Positions 21,650 through 30,139 of a stretch of 64,000 bases of DNA are shown here, piece by piece (position 1 is the stretch's first letter; every line of letters starts with the position of its first letter). The notes under the pieces were generated by a model. That model was not told the DNA's origin and did no database searches. It was given only the letters and a program-made list of their open reading frames with translations. The stretch spans positions 194,531-258,530 of the forward strand of contig MNCI01038112.1 in assembly GCA_015680685.1 (NCBI GenBank), given 5' to 3'. Source of the stretch: Gnetum montanum (lineage: Eukaryota > Streptophyta > Gnetopsida > Gnetales > Gnetaceae). A program made the position numbers and the translations under genes.

Positions 21650-22690
21650 CAGGCATCTTGAAGTGTATGCACTTCACACGTGGCCGATTCACATTGGAGA
21701 CTTCCTCAGTCATGCGTTTAGGCCTCTTTAGCTTTGACTTGGCTTGGCCAATGATCTCCTTGATAACTCGTTCCACCCTTCTAGTAGTAAGAGGCACGTT
21801 TTTGGGCTCCAACCCTAGACTATCACGTGTGTGGATTGAAGTGCCAGATGATCCCCCTGTCGTAATGGAAGCAGATTCATCAATGCCTTCAGGTGCATCT
21901 TGGGATTTAGCTGTCTCAAACAAATGATTCACCCACGGGTGAGATAATTGACCCCGATCCCGCAAAACAAACTTCTTGTCTACATGAACTACTAGGAACT
22001 CAGCAAAACGGCGTAGGTAACCAGTGAAAAATGCAAAGGTGAAATGGGACTGCACTTCGATATTCGAATGCAACCGCACTATCTCCTTGTGCATGCCCGA
22101 CAACAAAAATTGGGCCCAGTTATACCGCATGCCTGTTTCCAAGACAGTTCGCATGACACGAACAACCTCAACCCCAAGACATCTCACCTGGGAAAGGGTT
22201 TTAGGGAACACCCGTGCCCTTAACAGGGGATATAATTCGTTCACTGCCACAACTTTTGCTTTCCCCTGCATCGGGAATCCCTTTGTACCCTTAGCCACGC
22301 CTAGCCAATCTTCCAACTCACGAATCGTCTGGAGCTCCTTATGAGTTCTGTCTAATACTACATTTAAGCCATCCGCTGGTATGCCAAATACGTTTGAAAA
22401 CAACTCAGGTGACAGGAAAAAAGCTACCTTGACACCCTTAATCCGGGTGCTGTAATGTGAGACAGACTCATTAAAAGAGTCCACAATCCCAATCATCTCC
22501 CTGATGGATACGTTAGGACTCGGCGTCATAAAAAGCTCCATAAGGCCAACATCATCCAGACAACGAGTGATGGATGGTGGAGCTTGCCTACGTAACCACT
22601 TTTGCACCTTAGCCACCTCCCCAAACTTCATCGAAAAAGTAGTCTCGGTTCGTCTTGTTATTACTAGATCTCCACCAGGAGGTACGTCAA
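21650..22690 (-). other. Exon 4 of the C antisense gene: plant-transposon-type domain
   Basis: 347 codons, open throughout. Motifs in order: KWLRRQAPPSITR, DVGLMELFMTPSPNVSI, SFNESVSHYSTRIKGVKVAF, LSPELFSNVFGIPADGLNVV, EDWLGVAKGTKGFPM, VNELYPLLRARVFPKTLSQV, MRYNWAQFLLSGMHKEIVR. From memory, the pattern 'variable loop, then V.F.P......GIP.DG, then L.P..R' resembles the 'putative plant transposon protein' / plant mobile domain group found in plant transposons. That is a suggestion and not a database result. D (41357-42395) and B (12754-11743) carry the same exon with shifts. Confidence 0.6.
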
Positions 22691-23118
22691 CTGTAAAAGC
22701 AATTTAACATGATCATATCAGCGTAATTCCAGACAGTTAGACAAACCCACTAACATATCTAGGCAAGGTTATCATTTACCATGGGTGGTGGATCTCGATG
22801 TGCTACCAAAGTCACGAGGGAAGACTGGCCCCTGATCTGTCCAGTCTTCATGAAGCCACCCACGAGCTTTGCACATCGCAAATGCTCTGGAAAACTAATT
22901 ATAAAAATGGACCATCGAACCCTTCGTTTGAGCCAGTACAGTTCCACGAAGGGTGGAGCCCGTCATGAATGTCTCCAGAGCAGTGCGAGCAAAGGCTAAT
23001 CCTTCATCTTCAATAAGTGTCCTATCCAGGTTGGTCTTCGGCCTGTAAGCGAATACGTGTCAAAACAAGAAACAAACACCAAACGGCGAAGGAAAACAAT
23101 AAACTTAAATAGCCCTAC

Positions 23119-23568
23119 CTCGCCACTCGGTACACCGTGCTGGGAGGATTCTGGAATAATGTATGTGCATGGGCAACTATGAACAACGTATTATTGAGGT
23201 AGTCTAACCCTCGTGGCAATAGCACCCACACGCGCGTTAAGGGGCATTTTGACCTGGGCCCGCGGGTAGTACCATCCTCGTTAACAAGAGGTCCCTCGTC
23301 AATGTCTTCTATGAAGACCATGATGCCCTCTGCAGCTCCCAGCAGCATTGCATCAAGCACGCTTCGCGCAGCCACTTCCCTAAAATTTGACCAGATGGCC
23401 ACCTCGAAATTGTTCAATAGGAAAGCCAGAAATTCGCTAGCACCTTCCCTGAACCAAACCCCGTTGTCATCCACGGTTAGATTCGGGGGAAGCTCGCCAT
23501 CCTCAATAGGGCCAACCCATGACAACACCCCGACAAGCTCAACAACGATAAGGAAGTGCTTACTATCT
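23119..23568 (-). other. Exon 2 of the C antisense gene: FCP1/NIF (HAD)-like domain
   Basis: 450 nt, the same length as exon 2 in B (31820-31371) and D (40422-40871). It has a hydrophobic strand KHFLIVVELVGVL, where NIF phosphatases carry the catalytic DxDxT; B and D read VLDIVGIL and ILDIIGIL, keeping one Asp. Then FREGASEFLAFLLNNFEVAIW, like the RPG..EFL.FL...FEV.IWT of FCP1/SCP proteins, and near the end NNTLFIVAHAHTLFQNPPST, like the NT.L.DDSP....NPPNT block. The catalytic acids are mostly lost, so a non-catalytic role is likely if the domain is real. Similarity is judged by eye. Confidence 0.6.
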
Positions 23569-23679
23569 CTGCAACCAATCGCGACGTCACAATAAATTAG
23601 CCATGCTTCGAAATAGCCCGAAAAGTGAACGTTTACATCATAAATCGGCATCTAAAATAAAAAATTTACTAACTATTTA

Positions 23680-24300
23680 CACCTAGCGTATATGCCGCAT
23701 AAACCAGCGTATACGTTGGCGAAATTGTTTACACTTAGCGTAAAACGCTGCTCGACTTCAGCGTATATGCTGTACACTTAGCGTAAAACGTTGCTTAAAC
23801 TCAACGTATACGCTGTACACTGAGCGTATACGCTGACCAATCCAACGTATACGCCGACAATGAACTGTTTTATGCTATCGCCCAAACCCCTTACGCTCAG
23901 CGTATACGCCGAGGAAACCCTCAGCGTATACGCCGAAGTTCACTTTCAGCGTAGACAGTCTACGCAGGCGCTGAACGAAAAAGTTTATGCCAGAAAGATG
24001 AAAAATAAGTTTACGCTGAAGGACAACTGCACACTAACAGCGTATACGCCGAACAAACCCTTAGCGTATACCCCATCACAGTAAACAGAATTCACACTGA
24101 TAAAACAAGCAAATCACGCTGACAAGAATTTACGCACAAAAAACTCATGACGCCGTGGCTTACGCTGACATGCTAGTACAGGGAAAATGTTTATGCTGAC
24201 AAAACTTTATGCTATAAAGTGACACTCAGCGTATACGCCGCAAACCCCCATATGCCTAAAACCCCTACGCTCGGCGTATACGCCGAGACTGTCTACACTA
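23680..24300. repeat. CGTATACG palindrome cluster inside intron 1 of the antisense gene
   Basis: About nine exact CGTATACG palindromes (around 23706, 23803, 23826, 23846, 23901, 23924, 24041, 24229, 24276) plus several decayed ones, mostly as CAGCGTATACGCCG. Spacing is irregular (20-180 bp) and the sequence between them is unrelated. The same palindrome fills the LTRs of C. The cluster lies between antisense exons 1 and 2. Confidence 0.8.
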
Positions 24301-24714
24301 TAAAAGAAAAAGCGCAAAAATAATTAGAGGCAGAGATCAGAGCCTACCTATGGGATGTCAGGGGCCAGGATGGGATCCTTGGCCTGGGCAGGCCCTGCAG
24401 CATAGTTTCTGTCTCCTCCACGAAGGTCAAGTCGGGACCCTTCCTCCCCTGGCCCTCCACTTCTTTGCCCTTGCCCATCTCAGCCTGTTTACGCTGAAGA
24501 CACAAGTTTACGCTGGCGCCTGAAATTCTGCACTCCGCGTCTACGCTGGGGTTTAGTGTTGGGCGTCTACGCTAGGGTTTGTCTTTGGCATCTACGCTCA
24601 CAAGAAATTTACGCTTACGCTAAGGCACTGTAGTTTACGCTTATGCTTTAACAGGTTACGCTGTCAGCTATGCTCTGCCACTTTCAAAGTAAAAAGCAAA
24701 TGGACCCCCCCCCC

Positions 24715-24723
24715 TTTTATATA
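24715..24723 (-). promoter_or_regulatory. TATA box for the antisense gene of element C
   Basis: On the minus strand, GCTATATAAAAGGGGGGGGG. It lies 237 bp upstream of the exon 1 ATG (24478), so transcription would begin near 24685 with a 5' UTR of about 200 nt. This fits an independent antisense promoter. No such clear box was seen upstream of exon 1 in D; B has only a weak TTATAAG near 32516. Confidence 0.6.
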
Positions 24724-24924
24724 GCGTTCCACTGACGCTGACGTTGACGCCGCCGTTTACATCACCGTTGCACCTTTTTGCCGTTTTTTTCCTTTTTGCT
24801 TATTTTTCGCTAAAATTTACCCCCAAAAATGATAAAAATTATTAAAAATTATTAAAAACAAAGACTATTATGTCCTGGTTCCTCCGTGGACCCCATTTTA
24901 CATGTTTACGCCGAACATTCTAGT

Positions 24925-25135
24925 GTAAACCGCCCTTGTGGCCCGGTATGGCCTTAAACTGCCATCTCCTAATCCCCTTGTGGCCTGGTATGGCCTTAAA
25001 CTGCCATCTACTAATCCACTTGTGGCCTGGTACGGCCTTAAACTGCCATTTCTTCATCCAGTGATGGCCCAGTATGGTCTTAAACTGCCACTTGCGGCCC
25101 GGTATGGCCTTAAACTGCCATACGTCCCGGTGTGA
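24925..25135 (+). repeat. TAAACT-unit array (ii) of element C, before RT
   Basis: Five units of about 40 bp with the core GGCC(C/T)GGTATGGCCTTAAACT followed by GCCAT. This is the most regular of the arrays in C. Small frames across it on both strands (repeats of YGLKLP or WQFKAIPGHK) are translations of the repeat and not genes. Confidence 0.75.
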
Positions 25136-25195
25136 CGAAAATCTGCCATTATGCGCGTACACATAGTTTAAAATTATCAAAAGGCATAGAACAAT

Positions 25196-25232
25196 CTCTC
25201 TCTTTCTTATTCCGCTCTCTGTTTATTAGCAG
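25196..25232 (+). promoter_or_regulatory. Putative sense splice acceptor before RT, element C
   Basis: A pyrimidine-rich tract (CTCTCTCTTTCTTATTCCGC and on) ends ATTAGCAG|G at 25232, 11 bp before the RT ATG at 25244. B (TTTTGCAG at 50920) and D (TTTTTTACAG at 39256, minus) have the same arrangement. Ogre elements are known to splice an intron between PR and RT. I could not identify the donor. Confidence 0.5.
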
Positions 25233-25243
25233 GAGCAAGCTCA

Positions 25244-27543
25244 ATGGACAACCAGCATTTAACCACACCGTTAATCATTGACGAACCATACGGCAAAATT
25301 ACATGAGACATTAACATAAACTCCATCAACTTAAATTCACCAATGGACGACGTAGTCATAGCCGCAACACAGCAAACAACAGATTACAAAGGCATGACAA
25401 AGTTCCTTGACATAGAGGCTGAAAATATCACCGAAGATCCGTTAACTGAAACCCCCATTACCATGCCCGATGGGGAAATCAGAATATTAAAACTGAGCAC
25501 ATTACTACAACCTCAGTTAGCAAAAGACATTGAAAACATGCTTAGGGAAAATATGAAAGCATTCGCTTGGTCCTATACGGACATGCCCGGGTTAGATCCT
25601 AGAATTGTCCAACACAACATCATCCTTGACCCGAAATTGAGACCAGTAAAACAAAAGGCACGAAAAGTTAGACCCGAAGTAGCATTGGCAATTCGCAATG
25701 AGATCACCAAGCTTTATCAGGCTGGGTTCATTCAGGCTATTGATTACGCCGAGTGCGTGTCCAACATGGTCATTGCCCCAAAGAAAAATGGAAGCATTCG
25801 CCTATGTATCGACTTCCGAGATCTGAATGTAGCAACCATAAAAGATGATTTTCCTCTACCCAGCATCGATCAACTTGTTGACTCAACGGCTGGGCACGCC
25901 TTGTTGTCTTTTATGGATGGCTTCTCGGGATACAATCATATACGTATCAATCCGTAACATCAACTTAGGACAACCTTTATGACACCATGGGAAACCTTTT
26001 ACTATAAAATGATGCCCTTTGGTCTCAAGAACGCTGGGGCCACGTATCAAAGAGCAATGACATTCATATTTAGTGACTATATGTTACACTTGCTCAATGA
26101 TTACGTGGATGACATTGTGGTTAAATAAAAAATAGAAGAACAACATGTACAAGATCTAGACTTAGTATTAAAACGTTGTTTAAAGTACGAATTGAGACTT
26201 AACCCAAAAAAATGTGTCTTCGGCGTCAAGACGGGAAAAATGCTTGAATTCATAGCCTCAGAAGTAGGGATACGAGTAGACCCTAACAAGGTTAAGGCGA
26301 TAACAAACTTGAAACCACCAGGAAACCTTACCAAACTTCGAGGTCTACAAGGTAGATTGCAGTTTATCATGCGCTTCATAGAAAAACTCACAGACAAACT
26401 AAAACCTATGAACCACCTGTTACACAAAAACGTTCATTTTGAATGGACTCCGTAGTGCCAAGAAGCATTTGAGAACATCAAAACAGCACTTGCCCAACTG
26501 CCTACGGTTTACCCGCCCAAAAATGATAAACCATTTTATATCTACCTTGCCACTTCGGAATTGTCAATCGCGTCTATGCTTTGCCAAAAACAAGATGACA
26601 GAACCGAAGTCCCGATATACTACTTAAGCCATGCATTAATTGCCCACGAGAAAAGATACAACGACATGGAGAAGTCATGTCTAGCCTTGGTCTTTTCTTT
26701 AAGAAAATGGCGGCATTACCTCTTCTGTAACCAGGTTTACATAATTTGCAAGGACAATTTACTGAGAGCCATAACAGGGAACATTTATGAAACAAGTCGA
26801 ATAGCCCAGTGGAAAGCCATGATAGCCGAGTTTGACATATACTACGTAACGCAATCATCAGTCAAAGGTCAAGCTATAGCAAATCAAATGGCCACATCAC
26901 CAGCACGTGATCAAGCGACTATAGAGCCAGAATTCCCGGATGAAAATATAAGCGCCATAGACATAGTGCCCGATGACTACGATGCTATTTTAAACTTTGA
27001 TGGGGCATCCATCTCTCGGGGAGGAAGTGCAGCCGCTGTCATCACCTATCCCTCTGGGGAGATCCGACCCTTTGCCTATCGTTTCAACTTTCACTGTACC
27101 AATAACATAGCAGAGTATGAAGGTCTCCTTAGAGGTCTCACAACAGCTTTGGCTTTAAACATCACACGGCTTGTAGTCAGAGGGGACTCGCAACTGGTCG
27201 TAACCCAAGTCACGGATGTCTATACATGCAAAGCCCAACATTTGCAACCATACTGCGACTTGGCAAAACACCTAATGAGGCGATTCGAAAACATTGATGT
27301 GCAACACGTCTCCAGAAATGATAACACCATCACAGATGCTTCAGCCACATTAGCACTAAACATATCTCCAAACATGTTCCACACGTTGCCAAGCTCCATA
27401 ACCAGTTATGCTGAACCAATCACCCACACCCTTGACACATTGCCGATTGCATCTGTTAGTTCAACACACGCAATGGAATGGTACGACGACATAAAAGAAT
27501 ACCTTCTACACGAAGAAACACCACGACATCTAACAAGTGCATA
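25244..27543 (+). pseudogene. Reverse transcriptase - RNase H - archaeal-like RNase H of element C
   Basis: Copies the element RNA into DNA. Start chosen at 25244 (MDNQHLTTPL), because B and D also begin M(D/E)...L..PL after an acceptor-like AG. RT blocks: LCIDFRDLN (about 25800), FMDGFSGYN (25912), FGLKNAGATYQRA and the catalytic YVDD at 26102-26113 (intact). Ty3-type RNase H: FYIYLATSE to FCNQVYIICKDN (about 26530-26770). Second RNase H: LNFDGASISRGG (about 26993), NIAEYEGLLRGL, RGDSQLVV and NTITDASATLAL. The double RNase H marks the Tat lineage. Stops follow YGKIT, HIRINP, DIVVK and FEWTP. Confidence 0.9.
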
Positions 27544-28717
27544 GAGAGACGCAGTGCGGAAATGTTCTAAGCAGTATACCCTGGTAGAGGAAACACTGTG
27601 TCGTCGATCCTACAAAGGCATATTGCTAACGTGTGTTAATAGTACCGATGCCCAAACTATTGTTGAACAGGTACATGAAAGACTCTGTGGAGGACACATA
27701 GAGCCAAAAGCCATGGCAACGAAAATCAGGTGCTTGGGCTATTATTGGCCACACATGGAATACAACTGTCTCACCAAAGTCAAAACATGTAATACTTGTC
27801 AAAAACATAGCAATCTGATACATGTCCCACCGAATGAATTGCATACAACGCAAATCACATGGCCCTTTCAAAAGTGGGGGTTGTACCTCATTGGTCAGAT
27901 AACCCCCTCGTCTTCCGTGGGCCATAGTTTCATTATAACCGCCATAGAATACTTCACGAAGTGGCTAGAAGCTGCTCCCCTTCGAAAAACTACATCCAAG
28001 CACGTGTGCAATTTCATTCTAGAAAACATTGTAACCCGCTTTAGCATTCCCATGACAATCATCACAGACAATGGGCCACAATTTAGCAGTGCTGAAACTA
28101 AAGCCTTTTGTGAAAATTTAGGGATCAAACACTCGTTTTCATCCCCTTACTATCATCAGAGCAATGGACAAGCAGAAGCAACAAACAAGATAATTATTAC
28201 AATACTTAAGAAAATGCTTACCCAGAGCAAAAGAAAATGGCACGAACAATTGGTGTACGCATTGTGGGCATACCATACTATACACGGAACTTCGACAGGT
28301 AAGACACCATATAGCCTTGTTTACAGTTCAGAAGCTATTTTACTTTTGGAACTGCAGGTATCATCTTTAAGGATCACACTTTCTGGGCTCCTCGACAATG
28401 GGCAAAACAATGATCTACGCGTCATTGATCTTGACTCGGTGGAGGAAGAACGTGTGCGCACCCTTGATTAGATCGAATGGTACCAAAAACGACAACGACA
28501 ACGACATCGGCATAACATCAACAAGTGCCCTATCAAAGAAGGTGACCTTGTGCTTAAAGCCGTCCGGGAATATTTGGACAAATTCTCAGCTAACTGGGAA
28601 GGACCTTACTTGGTTACTAAAGCATTCGACAATGGAGGATTCAAACTAGCTGACATGGAAGGAAACGAGCTTACCAATCCAACCAATCACTTGTACTTAA
28701 AACCTTTTTACATTTGA
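27544..28717 (+). pseudogene. Integrase of element C
   Basis: Inserts the cDNA into host DNA. The HHCC zinc module is complete: VHERLCGGH ... VKTCNTCQKH (about 27670-27805). In the DDE core the first Asp, usually WG.D..G, is Tyr (KWGLYLIG at about 27874), while TDNGPQF (about 28066) and NGQAEATN keep the second Asp and the Glu. The C-terminal GPY-type module (EGPYLVTKAF ... NHLYLKPF) runs to the stop at 28715-28717. One TAG lies after RVRTLD. The Asp to Tyr change alone would abolish catalysis. Confidence 0.9.
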
Positions 28718-28734
28718 AGTACGAGCTCAAGTAC

Positions 28735-29115
28735 ATGCAAGTCCTGGAATCATGACTATAAACTGATACCACAGCTCGACCTGAAATCATGACGATAAAC
28801 TGATATTACAGAACAATCCTGGGTTATGACTTAAAACTGATGCCACGCCTGTCCTAGCATCATGACAATAAACTGATACCCCACAGTGTCCGCAATGATG
28901 ATAAACTAGCACCCATCCGGCATGACAGTAAACTGCCACTGTCACAACCATCAGAGTCCGCTAAGACTCTAAACTAGCTTGCCTCTGCATGGTCCGCTAA
29001 GACTATAAACTGGCAACATAACGTCCGCCACGACACTAAACGGGCAATGTCCGACGGGTTACGACATAAAACTAACCCATGATAGTCCGTTAATACTATA
29101 AACTGACACGTTCAT
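28735..29115 (+). repeat. TAAACT-unit array (iii) of element C, after integrase
   Basis: About ten degenerate units. The first ones read TGGAATCATGACTATAAACTGATA; later ones read GTCCGCTAAGACTATAAACTGGCA. Each has a short inverted core (GTC...GAC) before TAAACT. The same position carries arrays in B (54370-54775) and D (35280-35650, reversed). Confidence 0.7.
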
Positions 29116-30122
29116 CTCCAGCTCTCACTTCATAGCCACACTCACTCATCAGAATTACTGCATCACTCACCGTCCGACAAGCTCCTCAACATCGCCGCCA
29201 TTCATACACAGTGCTCAGAACCTCCTCCAGTATCTTTGTTCCGTCTGTGGCCATGTAAATCTGAGCTCACTTCTCCACTCATGGTTTTCTTGTCCCCTTG
29301 GAGTTATGTTTGCAGGATGACACCCAGTGGCTTTTGCACAAGAATGCACCTCATCGCAAGCAGCAAGATGGTACAATGTTCGCAGCACACATGGTGAGAC
29401 TACATCAAACCGTTCACTAGTACATTCCCATTCCCGGTATACTCACCATCTATTTCTTGACCTCCAATACACTGAATACATTCAAAACTTCTTGAGCACG
29501 TTGTTGCACACTGCAACACGTTACAGCAGTTGCAACACACAGCCTGGCACCTGAGCATGAGTACAAGATTTACGCTAAAAAGAAACCGAGACCCTTGACG
29601 CCTCCCATATAAGCCCTAGGTAGGAAGGCAGTCATCTAAAAACCAAGTACTCATGTCCAAACAATCAAGAAGCATCCAGTTGCATGGCTTTGGCTATCCA
29701 TCAACAGGCTCCCCCTTAAACATTAAACACAAACCCTGTTCCTCCAGAGAATGCAACACATCCTCCCGTGGCTTTGGTCTTTCCAACAAGTTCCCCTGAA
29801 CGCTAACCAAGGGACTTGTTCCGCCAAAGGACGCACATCGCATGTCTGAACTCCGAGTCTGCTAAACAATGGCCATTGACAAGGATTAGCATGCTGCACA
29901 CTAGAGCATCCCTTTTCCCCAGCACAATCCCCTGGATCCGTTATCAATCCTCACAATCCCCATGACCCCCCAGATATGAAACTCCACTTTCCCGATCCCA
30001 TGTACTACTGAACACGGTGCGATGACGTCTAGTCAAGTGGCGAAGGACAAGGTCTACATCCAGTTGCTTGTGGTGTTTTGCACTTCTTTGTCAACGCTTC
30101 TGGGGTCGATTCCTCCAAGCGT
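29116..30122 (+). other. Non-coding 3' region of element C
   Basis: No credible gene. Contains TGGTGTTTTGCACTTCTTTG at about 30071, which is similar in B (55872) and D (34157, reversed) and is partly the reverse complement of the LTR start TGAAACACCA. Confidence 0.5.
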
Positions 30123-30123
30123 C

Positions 30124-30139
30124 AACAAAGAGGGGCCAA
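30124..30139 (+). other. Polypurine tract of element C
   Basis: AACAAAGAGGGGCCAA directly before the 3' LTR. Primes plus-strand DNA synthesis. B has AACAAAGAGGGGCCAT at the same place. Confidence 0.8.

Larger units (their letters stand above)
19951..24478 (-). pseudogene. Eight-exon spliced antisense gene of element C
   Basis: Gene on the strand opposite to gag-pol, between PR and RT. Exons: 24478-24348, 23568-23119, 23042-22780, 22690-21650, 21543-21286, 21204-21013, 20936-20152, 20052-19951. All introns are GT...AG. Donors are AG|GTAGGC, AG|GTAGGG, ATG|GTAAAT, CTG|GTAAGG, ATG|GTATGT, ATAG|GTATAA, GTG|GTAACC. Acceptors end TTGCAG, TTACAG, TTACAG, AAAAAG, TTTCAG, GGGTAG, TTTTAG. Intron phases are 2,2,1,1,1,1,0 and all exons join in frame to 1,074 codons with a final TAG. 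Introns 2-7 are 76-106 bp; intron 1 is 779 bp. Two in-frame TAG codons (22895-22897 in exon 3, 21428-21430 in exon 5) break this copy. Product: basic N-terminus, NIF/HAD-like domain, transposon-type domain, acidic segment, coiled coil, acidic tail. Function unknown. RNA evidence would decide whether it is spliced. Confidence 0.82.

Noticed and set aside
23569-23651. ATG at 23651 as start of the antisense protein in C
   Set aside because: The frame is open from there, but TTGCAG at 23569 gives an exon of 450 nt, equal to B and D, and the only acceptor that joins exon 1 in phase. The 26 codons upstream have no counterpart in B or D.
23680-24300. CRISPR-like array
   Set aside because: Repeats are only 8-12 bp palindromes, spacing is irregular (20-180 bp), the context is a plant retrotransposon, and there are no cas genes.
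24920-25180. Repeat peptide frames on both strands at 24920-25180
   Set aside because: They are translations of the 40-bp TAAACT array; both strands are open only because of the repeat.
29116-30122. Host gene fragment between integrase and 3' LTR of C
   Set aside because: It lies inside the element bounded by an exact duplication, has no long frame on either strand, and its end is similar to B and D.
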